A DNA stretch of 64,000 bases from Rhizobium sp. BK251 (GTDB taxonomy: Bacteria > Pseudomonadota > Alphaproteobacteria > Rhizobiales > Rhizobiaceae). A program made the translations under genes and the position numbers. The notes beneath the pieces were generated by a model. The model saw nothing but the letters and a program-made list of their open reading frames with translations. It was not told the DNA's origin and searched no databases. This document shows, one piece after another, positions 42,463 to 50,036 of this stretch. The first letter of the stretch is position 1. Each line of letters opens with the position of its first letter. The DNA lies in contig NZ_SLUQ01000016.1 in the NCBI RefSeq assembly GCF_004345245.1, positions 1 to 64,000 on the forward strand. Reading direction: 5' to 3'.

Positions 42463-43209
42463 TTGCTCGCGTGCGAATATCCAGTGGTGAAGGAGCTGGC
42501 GCGCGTACGCGGGGACATTCTGTTCGTCGGACGCATCGAGATCGTCCCAGACAGGCTCATCGACGCCATGCGTTGCAGTGGAATGACTGTTCACGTCGTC
42601 GACACCGTGAGCAGCATGTGGAGTGCCTTGCGGGAGCATTCCTTCGATCTTGTAGTCCTGGATCTCACGAATTTTGCCGAGATGCTTGCGCTCTGCGGGC
42701 AGATCCGCGCTCGCTTCGGCCTGCTGCTGATCCTTCTCATACCCGAGCACGAGCGGGCGGGAAGATTTCATGCGCTCGAAGCGGGTGCGGATGACTGTGT
42801 CTTTGAAGAGCTCTGTGGCCTGGAGGTTCTCGCCAGGATACGCAGCCTGCTTCGTCGACAGGCCCTGGCACATCAACTGTTGGAGCGACCGCCGGCCCTC
42901 ACTTTTGCGGGATGGCGCATCGAGCCGGCCAGCCGGCTGCTTTTCGATCCGTTGGGCGCGCTTGTTGCGCTGACATCGGCCGAGTTCGACCTGCTGTTGA
43001 TGTTCTGCCGCAAGCCCGGTCAGGTCATTACACGCAGGGACCTTCTCGCGGCCACTCACGTCGGCAGGGCCGGCCCTCTCGAGCGCAGCATCGATGTCCA
43101 TGTCAGTCGCCTCCGCCGCAAGATAGAGCGCAATCCGCGCCGTCCCTCGATGATCAAAACCGTACGTCTCGGTGGTTACATGTTCAGCGCCATTGTGGGG
43201 ACCGTCTGA
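42463..43209 (+). CDS. OmpR-family regulator with degenerate receiver
   Basis: The TTG at 42463 is chosen because AAGGAGG lies 5 bases before it (248 residues); ATG at 42373 or 42433 lacks a ribosome site. The C-terminal winged helix is typical (LERSIDVHVSRLRRKIERNP). The receiver retains one aspartate (VVLDLTNF), but the acidic pocket (FVGRIEIV) and the lysine (DCVFEELC) are gone, marking it as a phosphorylation-independent pseudo-receiver. It is divergent from a similar regulator and followed by the LuxR gene. Confidence 0.75.
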   Translation: MLACEYPVVKELARVRGDILFVGRIEIVPDRLIDAMRCSGMTVHVVDTVSSMWSALREHSFDLVVLDLTNFAEMLALCGQIRARFGLLLILLIPEHERAGRFHALEAGADDCVFEELCGLEVLARIRSLLRRQALAHQLLERPPALTFAGWRIEPASRLLFDPLGALVALTSAEFDLLLMFCRKPGQVITRRDLLAATHVGRAGPLERSIDVHVSRLRRKIERNPRRPSMIKTVRLGGYMFSAIVGTV

Positions 43210-43524
43210 CGCATCTGCAGGACGTCATGTTGGCCTGCAAGCGCCAATTGTGAAGATTTGTTGACAAAGTTGCGACGATGTAAAAAAACATCTAAACCGT
43301 GTGTGCCGCGTGCATAGGTTGAGCCATGCGGTCTCGATAAATGTATTTCTGATTGTCGCATTCTGACGATGCCCGGCCTTTCCTTGCATCGACGAAATTC
43401 TCGATTTTTCGGGGAACGGGTTGCCCAGATCATTTTCCTGCTGACCGGTCAGGCCGGGAAGACCTCTCACCTGGATCTTTCCCGCGAAGCCCGGTTCGCT
43501 GATTTCAACGGGAGCTGGAATTTT
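43210..43524. other. Region upstream of the LuxR gene
   Basis: TTGACA (43261-43266) and a GATGT/ACATC dyad around an A tract (43277-43292) suggest a promoter and operator, but they lie more than 230 bases before the luxR start. No gene is supported here. Confidence 0.4.
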
Positions 43525-44235
43525 ATGCGCGAAACTGAGTTATTTGACAGACTTATCGATATCAGCGCCGCAGTAAGCGGAGAGAGTTCTCTGCGAGGCG
43601 CTCTTGCCAGCCTGGCCAAGACCAGCGGCTTCGACCGCTTTGCCTATCTGAACCTGCAGGCCGGACGAACGATGGCGGTTTCAAACTATCCAAGGGAATG
43701 GCAGGCGCGCTACCTGAAGCGCTCTTACATGTCGATCGATCCGGTGGTGGCCATGGCACGCAGGCATATGCGGCTCTTTGAATGGTCGGCCGAGCAGGAG
43801 CGCAAGCGCGCATCCAAGGAGGTCGAACGGTTTTACGCGGAAGCATCCGAATTCGGGATCCGCTCGGGTCTCTCGATCCCGATCTGCACCGGTTTTGGCC
43901 AGCTCGCCATTCTGACGCTGGCCTCGCAGAGTTCCGGTGTGCCCGTTGGCCACGAGGCCGACGCGGTGACCGCCGCCTCTGCCGCCGCGATGATCCACGC
44001 AAGGTTCAGCCAGCAGCCAATTGCGTCTTCCGGAATCGAGACTGTTGTCCTGACCGGGCAGGAACGTGTCTGTCTGCGCTGGATTGCAGAGGGCAAGACG
44101 ATGCACGAGATCGTCACTGTCGGAGGCCTGAAATATGGCACGGTCAGGTTTCATCTGAGCTCGGCAAAGAGGAAACTGAATGTTGTCTCTCTTCCCCAGG
44201 CAACGGCAGTAGCGACAAAGCTGACCCTCATCTAG
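43525..44235 (+). CDS. LuxR/TraR-type quorum-sensing regulator
   Basis: The 236-residue protein aligns with TraR-like receptors. The acyl-homoserine-lactone pocket residues are W59, Y63, D72, P73 and W87, matching TraR W57, Y61, D70, P71 and W85 with a constant offset of two. A LuxR-type helix-turn-helix (about 172-228, ERVCLRWIAEGKTMHEIVTV) follows. It should bind the signal made by the neighbouring LuxI protein. The start at 43525 is preferred over a longer open frame because GGGAG precedes it and TraR-like proteins begin here. It converges with the luxI gene. Confidence 0.88.
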   Translation: MRETELFDRLIDISAAVSGESSLRGALASLAKTSGFDRFAYLNLQAGRTMAVSNYPREWQARYLKRSYMSIDPVVAMARRHMRLFEWSAEQERKRASKEVERFYAEASEFGIRSGLSIPICTGFGQLAILTLASQSSGVPVGHEADAVTAASAAAMIHARFSQQPIASSGIETVVLTGQERVCLRWIAEGKTMHEIVTVGGLKYGTVRFHLSSAKRKLNVVSLPQATAVATKLTLI

Positions 44236-44322
44236 CCGGCGTGGCGGGTTCCGGTGCCACCTGCCTCATAGTCTGGTCCGGCGCGTCCGGACCGCTACCG
44301 AGGGGATGGCACCGTTGAATCC

Positions 44323-44949
44323 TCAGGCCGCGTGCATCTGCAGGCAAGCGAAGTCCGAGCGATAGGCATTTGGCCTCAGGCGTGCGAAGCTCGCCTCATC
44401 GGCCGGAAGGACGCCGGCGACGCTGCGCGTCTCGTTGATCATTATCGCATCGCCGATGCGCCTCATCGGCCACCCTATTCTTCTGAGGATCCGCTCGAGG
44501 CGGACGTCGGTGGCGGTGGCAATCTCCGTGTAGCCTCTCGCCCGGCACCAGTCGACGATCCCTGCAAACATCCAGAGCGTGATGTCGTTGACGGTGCCGC
44601 CTTCCCTCCCCTGCGCGTTGCCGGTGTCGGCACAGAAACGCGAGCTTTCGATCATCGCTTCGTGGGCGCTGAGCCCGCCATCTCGGAGAAGCTGGGGAAA
44701 AACATCCTCGAGCATGGTCCTTCCGGTCGCTGGCAGCAGCCTCGCGCACCCCACGACACTATCCTGCGACGAGATGGCCAGGATGTAGGTGGGATCGAGC
44801 TCATCGAACGCATCATATTCCCTGTCCCCGATGCATTGGACGCTCCAACCCAGGCGGTCGCGAAATATACGCGCTCGCAGCTCATGCATCTGATCGATGA
44901 GCCGCCTCTCGGAAGTGGTCGTGGGCTTTCTGATTGCCTGCAGTCTCAT
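44323..44949 (-). CDS. Acyl-homoserine-lactone synthase (LuxI/TraI type)
   Basis: The 208-residue protein has the conserved LuxI-family residues: R25, F29 and W35 (RARIFRDRLGW), E44/D46/D49, R70 (GCARLLP), E101 and R104 (ESSRFCAD). It makes an N-acyl homoserine lactone from S-adenosylmethionine and an acyl-ACP; the chain length cannot be read from sequence. The start at 44949 fits the family N-terminus, with GGAG upstream. It converges on luxR and is divergent from repA, an arrangement recalling quorum-controlled repABC plasmids. Confidence 0.9.
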   Translation of the reverse strand: MRLQAIRKPTTTSERRLIDQMHELRARIFRDRLGWSVQCIGDREYDAFDELDPTYILAISSQDSVVGCARLLPATGRTMLEDVFPQLLRDGGLSAHEAMIESSRFCADTGNAQGREGGTVNDITLWMFAGIVDWCRARGYTEIATATDVRLERILRRIGWPMRRIGDAIMINETRSVAGVLPADEASFARLRPNAYRSDFACLQMHAA

Positions 44950-45317
44950 GGCGCAAAATCTCCGCGTGCTGGAACGCAGGAAGGATTGGCGCTTTCGACT
45001 AGCCTGGTCCACTCGCAAAAGTGTCAGCACTGATTCTCCCTTTCCTGCAGGCGGATCAGGCAGACTTAGTCGGGCCGAGCCGGGTCCGGCAGCTAGCAGA
45101 AGTGTCAGGTCCGGGAGACAGGATCTCCCTCGTCCACAGAAATAAATCACTGAAAAAGCTGTGAAAAATCGCAGACCCCCGTGACTTCGGGCTCCGCCGG
45201 TCGATAACGTTAGCCAGCCGTTAACCCTAAACTCCTTGCTGGCACAGGAGAATCGGACATAATGACGGTTAATTGGGGAAATTTGCCCGAAAATCGTTAT
45301 CTGGAAGCTTGGCGACA
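44950..45317. promoter_or_regulatory. Divergent control region between luxI and repABC
   Basis: This 368-base gap must contain promoters for luxI (left) and repABC (right). AAGTGTCAG occurs twice as a direct repeat (45019-45027 and 45100-45108). I do not find a convincing 18-20-bp lux/tra-box palindrome. The repA-proximal part (45140-45300) is AT-richer. Confidence 0.5.
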
Positions 45318-46526
45318 ATGAACGCTAATTCGATGCCTTCGCGAAAGGCGCCTGCACACTTTGAAGATCAGATCCTCGAGCAGGGCGATCTGATATCGAA
45401 GAAGCTGCATCTGCTGAGCGTGCAGCGATTCCCGCCGAACGCCAAGAAGACCCTGCGCAGTTTTTCGCTCTCTGAAGTCGCCAACTATGTTGGCGTTTCG
45501 CAGAGCACACTCAAGAAGCTGCACCTGGAAGGCAAGGGTCCCTCCCCGCAGACATCCTCGTCGGGCCGGCGTTCCTACAGCGCCGAGCAGATGCTCGAAC
45601 TGCGACAGTATCTGGATGCCCATGGACGCTCCGACAGTCGCATGTATGTTCCGCACCGGCGGGTTGGAGAAAAGCTTCAGGTCGTCGCCGTCGTCAATTT
45701 CAAGGGCGGCTCGGGAAAGACGACGACGGCGGGCCACCTTGCACAACACCTGGCGCTGACCGGACACCGCGTGCTGGCAATCGACCTCGATCCGCAGGCC
45801 TCGCTTTCATCCCTGCACGGCTTCCAGCCGGAGCTCGACCAGATCTCGTCCATCTACGACGCGATCCGCTATGACGGCGAGCGCAAACCCCTGTCGGAGA
45901 TCATTCAGCAGACGAACTTTCCCGGCCTCGACGTCGTGCCTGCCAATCTCGACCTGCAGGAGTACGAGTATGACACGCCGCTTGCGATGGCGGACAAGTC
46001 GTCGAACGAGGGCAAGACGTTCTTCACCCGAATTTCCCGATCGCTCGCCGAGGTCGATGACCGCTATGACGTCGTGGTCATCGACTGCCCGCCGCAGCTC
46101 GGCTATCTGACGCTGACTGCGCTGACTGCCGCGACCAGCGTGCTCATCACCATCCACCCCCAGATGCTGGACGTCATGTCGATGGGCCAGTTCCTCCTGA
46201 TGCTTGGCGGCATCCTGAAGCCGATCCGGTCAGCAGGCGCTGAGGTGAACCTCTCCTGGTATCGCTATCTCATCACGCGCTATGAGCCGACCGACGTTCC
46301 CCAGGCGCAGATGGTGGGTTTCATGTCGACCATGTTCCACGAGTTCATGCTGAAGCACCAGATGGTGAAATCCACCGCGATCTCGGATGCGGGCATTACC
46401 AAGCAGACCCTGTACGAGGTGGAAAGATCCTCGATGAACCGGGGAACGTATGACCGAGCGCTGGAATCGATGGATGCCGTCAATGCCGAAATTGCCGGCC
46501 TGATCCACCAGGCATGGGGGCGGTAA
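45318..46526 (+). CDS. repA: Replicon partition ATPase RepA
   Basis: The 402-residue ParA-family protein of the repABC type has an N-terminal helix-turn-helix (about 48-66, SEVANYVGVSQSTLKKLHL). A deviant Walker A lies at 129-136 (KGGSGKTT), followed by DLDPQASLS and VVIDCPPQLGYL. It drives plasmid segregation with RepB and represses the repABC promoter. The start at 45318 is followed by the expected MNANSMPSRK lead. It is followed by a parS palindrome and repB. Confidence 0.95.
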   Translation: MNANSMPSRKAPAHFEDQILEQGDLISKKLHLLSVQRFPPNAKKTLRSFSLSEVANYVGVSQSTLKKLHLEGKGPSPQTSSSGRRSYSAEQMLELRQYLDAHGRSDSRMYVPHRRVGEKLQVVAVVNFKGGSGKTTTAGHLAQHLALTGHRVLAIDLDPQASLSSLHGFQPELDQISSIYDAIRYDGERKPLSEIIQQTNFPGLDVVPANLDLQEYEYDTPLAMADKSSNEGKTFFTRISRSLAEVDDRYDVVVIDCPPQLGYLTLTALTAATSVLITIHPQMLDVMSMGQFLLMLGGILKPIRSAGAEVNLSWYRYLITRYEPTDVPQAQMVGFMSTMFHEFMLKHQMVKSTAISDAGITKQTLYEVERSSMNRGTYDRALESMDAVNAEIAGLIHQAWGR

Positions 46527-46542
46527 TTTGTCAGCTGACAAA
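46527..46542. other. parS-like partition site between repA and repB
   Basis: TTTGTCAGCTGACAAA is a perfect 16-bp palindrome starting at the base after the repA stop. Its size and repA-repB placement match the centromere site bound by RepB in several repABC plasmids. Confidence 0.75.
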
Positions 46543-46597
46543 AATCGAGTTTTTGGACGAAAAAACAACCCGCTAGCGCATATTGGGAGCAGGTAGG

Positions 46598-47575
46598 ATG
46601 GCACGGAAAAATCTACTCGAGGGTCTTGCAGATCTTCCGGACGATACCGGCGCTGTCTCTTCCTATCCGATGCGCGGGGCGGGAAAGTCTCTCGTTCGCT
46701 CGCTCGATGATCTGGCCAAGCAGGCGGAGAAGTTTCTGGAAGGCCAAGCCGTCGTCGAACTGGACCCGGATCAGGTCGAGGTCTCCTTCGTCAAGGACAG
46801 GCTGAGCGACGATGACGAGGCGTTCCGCGAACTCGTCGAGGCCATTCGTGCTCGCGGCCAGGACTCGCCGATACTGGTGCGCCCGCATGGCAAGATCGAC
46901 GGACACTACCAGGTCGTCTTCGGACACAGGCGGGTTCGGGCAGCACGCGAGCTGGGGCGGAAGGTGAGGGCGGTCGTCAAGTCGATTGATGACCGGGCTC
47001 ACGTGATCGCCCAGGGCCAGGAAAATTCGGCGCGCGCGAACCTTACATTCATCGAGCGCGCCCTCTTTGCAAAACGGCTCGGTGATCTCGGCTATGACCG
47101 TGAGGTCATCTCGACCGCCTTGGCTGCCAATGCGGCCTCTATCTCGAAGATGCTCTCGGTGGCCGAGCGCATTCCCGCGGCTGTCATCGAGACGATTGGT
47201 GCGGCACCCGGCGTTGGACGTGAGCGGTGGGTCGAGCTCTCCCTCCTGGCGGGCAAGGCGTCGAATACGTCACGGATAGGCGAGGTGCTAGCGGGCACAG
47301 GCTTCGCCGCGCTTTCATCGGACGAGCGGTTCGCGGCGCTCCATACGGCGCTCAACAGGAAGGCCGCTGCGGTCAGGAAGACGGGCGGAGCGGCGCAGAA
47401 GGCCAAGTGGCAGCCAAGTGACAAGGCTGTTCTGGCCGAGATCAAGAACACCGGCAAGGCGTTTTCGATGTCGATGAAGGCGAAGAATGCCGGCCGGTTC
47501 GGTGAATTCCTTTCCAGCAAGCTGGATGCGCTCTACGAGCAATTCCTCGAGCAGGAGGGAAACAAAGGAGACTAA
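46598..47575 (+). CDS. repB: Partition protein RepB (ParB family)
   Basis: The 325-residue ParB-like protein has the nuclease-fold N-domain (about 60-150: ELVEAIRARGQDSPILVRPH, then YQVVFGHRRVRAARELG). A central helix-turn-helix follows (NAASISKMLSVAERIP), then a C-terminal dimerisation region. It binds the parS palindrome just upstream and works with RepA. The start at 46598 follows GGGAGCAGGTAGG. Confidence 0.95.
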   Translation: MARKNLLEGLADLPDDTGAVSSYPMRGAGKSLVRSLDDLAKQAEKFLEGQAVVELDPDQVEVSFVKDRLSDDDEAFRELVEAIRARGQDSPILVRPHGKIDGHYQVVFGHRRVRAARELGRKVRAVVKSIDDRAHVIAQGQENSARANLTFIERALFAKRLGDLGYDREVISTALAANAASISKMLSVAERIPAAVIETIGAAPGVGRERWVELSLLAGKASNTSRIGEVLAGTGFAALSSDERFAALHTALNRKAAAVRKTGGAAQKAKWQPSDKAVLAEIKNTGKAFSMSMKAKNAGRFGEFLSSKLDALYEQFLEQEGNKGD

Positions 47576-47585
47576 ACGCGCAAAA

Positions 47586-47640
47586 GAAAAAGGCCCCCAA
47601 ACGACCAAGTCGTGGAAGCCCTTCTCGTATTCCCTAAGCA
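47586..47640 (-). ncRNA. repABC counter-transcribed RNA (incA/ctRNA)
   Basis: The gap between repB and repC encodes a reverse-strand RNA of about 55 bases. Its promoter is TTGACG (47675-47670), 17 bases, then GATTCT (47652-47647). Its 3' end is a GC-rich hairpin (ACGAC/GTCGT core, outer GGC/GCC) followed by a T run at 47591-47586. It would base-pair with the repC leader and limit RepC synthesis, setting copy number and incompatibility. Ends are estimated to within a few bases. Confidence 0.75.
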
Positions 47641-47735
47641 AGAATGAGAATCGCATTTCCACGAATCCCCGTCAAGAGCATTTGGCACCGTTTTGGTGAG
47701 CGTAGTTCTTTTGCCTGAACAAAGGTGAAGGAAAA

Positions 47736-48950
47736 ATGCAGACGCATGTGGTCACGACGCCCTTTGGGCGGCGGCCGATGACGCTTGCCTTGATGAAAGG
47801 CCAGTTGGATACAGCCGAAATCAAGGCCGGCAAGTCGGTCGAAAAGTGGAAGGTGTTTCGAGATGCCTGCGAGGCGAGGGAACTGCTCGGCGTCCAGGAT
47901 CGTGCGCTTGCCGTTCTTGATGCGCTGTTGACGTTCTATCCGTCCAACGAGTTGTCGGATGAAAAGGGCCTGGTCGTCTTCCCCTCGAACGAGCAGCTCG
48001 CCGTCCGTGCCCATGGCATTGCCGGCACCACGCTGCGCAGGCACCTGGCGGCCTTGGTCGAGGCTGGGCTGATCGTGCGCCGCGACAGCCCGAACGGCAA
48101 GAGATATGCGCGCCGGGATCAATCCGGTGAGCTGGAACAGGCATTCGGGTTTTCGCTCGCACCGTTGCTTGCCCGGGCCGAGGAGCTTGCCCACCTGGCT
48201 CAGCTGGTTGCCGCCGAGCGCAAGCGGTTCCGCATCATGAAGGAGGCGCTGACGATCTGCCGTCGTGACGTTCGCAAGTTGATCTCGGCTGCAATCGAGG
48301 AAGGTGCTGGAGGCGACTGGCCTGCCATTGAGGACCATTTCCTGACCCTCCTCGGCCGCATACCACGTTCGCCGACGATCGAGGACCTAGCCTCTGTCGT
48401 CGATGAGATGGAACTGCTGCGCAACGAGATCGTCAATCTCTTGGAAATGCAGCTGAAAGCGGAAAAAAGTGACACCAATGATGTCCATTCTGGACGTCAC
48501 ATACAGAATTCAAATACCGAATCCATCCATGAACTTGAACCTGGTTTCGAGACGACCCAGGACGAACCGCCGAGGCAGAAGGCCGCTGGCCTGCAGGAGC
48601 CTGCCAAGGCATTCCCGTTGAGCATGGTGCTGAGGGCCTGCCCGCAGATCTGGGACTACGGACCCGGCGGGTCGATTTCGAGCTGGCGCGAGCTCATGTC
48701 GGCGGCCGTCGTGGTGCGTTCCATGCTCGGCATCAGTCCGTCGGCCTATCAGGAGGCCTGCGACGTCATGGGGCCGGAGAACGCCGCCACGGCGGCCGCG
48801 TGTATCCTCGAGAGGGCAGGGCATATCAATTCTCCCGGCGGTTATCTACGCGACTTGACGCGAAAAGCTGCCCGCGGCGAGTTCTCGCTTGGGCCGATGC
48901 TGATGGCGCTTGTACGAGCCAATTCGGGAGTCGATCGGTCTGCGTCATGA
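47736..48950 (+). CDS. repC: Replication initiator RepC
   Basis: The 404-residue initiator has the family lead (TTPFGRRPMTLALMKGQ), a winged-helix region (GIAGTTLRRHLAALVEAGLIVRRDSPNGKRYARRD) and the C-terminal domain with WDYGPGGSISSWRELMSAAVVVRSMLGISPSAY. GAAGG lies before the ATG. RepC expression is limited by the antisense RNA in its leader. The origin of such replicons lies within repC in a short AT-rich stretch, visible here at about 48455-48545. Confidence 0.95.
   Translation: MQTHVVTTPFGRRPMTLALMKGQLDTAEIKAGKSVEKWKVFRDACEARELLGVQDRALAVLDALLTFYPSNELSDEKGLVVFPSNEQLAVRAHGIAGTTLRRHLAALVEAGLIVRRDSPNGKRYARRDQSGELEQAFGFSLAPLLARAEELAHLAQLVAAERKRFRIMKEALTICRRDVRKLISAAIEEGAGGDWPAIEDHFLTLLGRIPRSPTIEDLASVVDEMELLRNEIVNLLEMQLKAEKSDTNDVHSGRHIQNSNTESIHELEPGFETTQDEPPRQKAAGLQEPAKAFPLSMVLRACPQIWDYGPGGSISSWRELMSAAVVVRSMLGISPSAYQEACDVMGPENAATAAACILERAGHINSPGGYLRDLTRKAARGEFSLGPMLMALVRANSGVDRSAS
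48455..48545. other. Probable replication origin inside repC
   Basis: This segment is distinctly AT-richer than the rest of repC and encodes the low-complexity linker (EKSDTNDVHSGRHIQNSN). RepABC origins have been mapped to such an AT-rich stretch within repC; assignment here rests on composition and position. Confidence 0.5.
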
Positions 48951-49023
48951 GATCAAGGAAAGGTTTCATTAACCATGACGGTGCGGCGTCGGTACGGCTG
49001 AGGCCCTTGCGAGGGGCTGCGGT

Positions 49024-49224
49024 TCATTCGGTAGGAACCAAGGCATCGAAGACTTCGAGCAGGGCATCGACGACGGCCTGCCCAAGCCCGTTCGCAGCGG
49101 TGGCTATCGTCGCATCTTCGCCCTCACGAGACGCAAGCGCGAGGTTTGCACCCTGGTCGGCGACAATCGCGCTTGCGCGTTCGATCGCCCATTGTGCGAA
49201 GTCGCTTCGATTTTCGATGGTCAT
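49024..49224 (-). CDS. Small hypothetical protein next to repC (66 aa)
   Basis: The start at 49224 follows a GGAAAC site. The protein is acidic and helical (FAQWAIERASAIVADQGANLALASREGE, then GQAVVDALLEVFDALV) without signals. The family is not recognised. It is convergent with repC and divergent from the antitoxin-like gene at 49429. Confidence 0.5.
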   Translation of the reverse strand: MTIENRSDFAQWAIERASAIVADQGANLALASREGEDATIATAANGLGQAVVDALLEVFDALVPTE

Positions 49225-49428
49225 TGTTTCCACGGGTTCGTCCTTGTGTCGTCGTGACTGTGCTGCCAGGGTGCATGCCATATTTTCACCCCTGCAGTCG
49301 AGGATGGCTGATGGCGCGGTACTGCCACCCTGACTGCGTAAGGCGACTGGTCCTTCGCCGACCGCCGGAACGATTGCAGATAGCTCTTCAAATGCTGTGT
49401 ATGCTGCACGGCAATCAAGTCGCTCGAT

Positions 49429-49833
49429 ATGACGGGTGATGTGATGGCCGAGGCCATGAAGGTTTCAACGCAAGACGACCTCTTGGTTCTGTCGTTTATG
49501 GACAGGAGCGGCAGCATAGCCATCGCTCAAATCGCCGGCGAGTTCGGCATGTCGAAAACCCAGCTTGCCGAAACCGCCGGCATTGCAGCGGGGACCCTCT
49601 ATCGGGTCAAGAGCAGCGATACCGCCAAGACACAGGGTCGACTGCGCGAGATGCTGGAAGTGATCGGTCGCGTCGTGGAATGGGCAGGGGGCAAGGAGCA
49701 GGCCATGGCCTGGTACCGGGCCCAGCCAATTCCGGCTTTTGGTGGACGTACGGCCGAAGCCCTGGTGAAGGAAGGCAGGGCTTCAGCCGTTCGCGATTAT
49801 CTCGATCACATGGCCCTTGGTGGTTTTGCCTGA
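49429..49833 (+). CDS. Xre/MbcA/ParS-type antitoxin-like protein, orphan
   Basis: The 134-residue protein combines an Xre-like N-terminal helical domain (about 30-62, IAQIAGEFGMSKTQLAETAGIAAGTLYRV) with the C-terminal toxin-binding domain of the DUF2384 family (about 85-134, AMAWYRAQPIPAFGGRTAEALVKEGRASAVRDYLDH). Such proteins neutralise RES-domain NADase toxins usually encoded next door. No RES gene is visible on either side, so it is an orphan. ATG at 49444 is an alternative start. Confidence 0.8.
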   Translation: MTGDVMAEAMKVSTQDDLLVLSFMDRSGSIAIAQIAGEFGMSKTQLAETAGIAAGTLYRVKSSDTAKTQGRLREMLEVIGRVVEWAGGKEQAMAWYRAQPIPAFGGRTAEALVKEGRASAVRDYLDHMALGGFA

Positions 49834-50036
49834 GGTTCACGGGCACCTGCTACCGGGTGCATGATCCTAGATGATTCTTCAAACCGACATCCAATGACGA
49901 AGCGGGGACCAGAGTTCAGCGCATCGGGCGTGGATGACGCTCGATTGCAAATCGCGGATGTGATACAAGCGTCTTGACGTAGCGTGCTTCCACTTCTCGC
50001 AGAAATTTCATCTTGATGTTGAAGGAGGCGTGACCA

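Noticed and set aside
44950..45317. Possible lux/tra box between luxI and repA
   Set aside because: Only a direct repeat (AAGTGTCAG) was seen; no 18-20-bp inverted repeat of the expected type.
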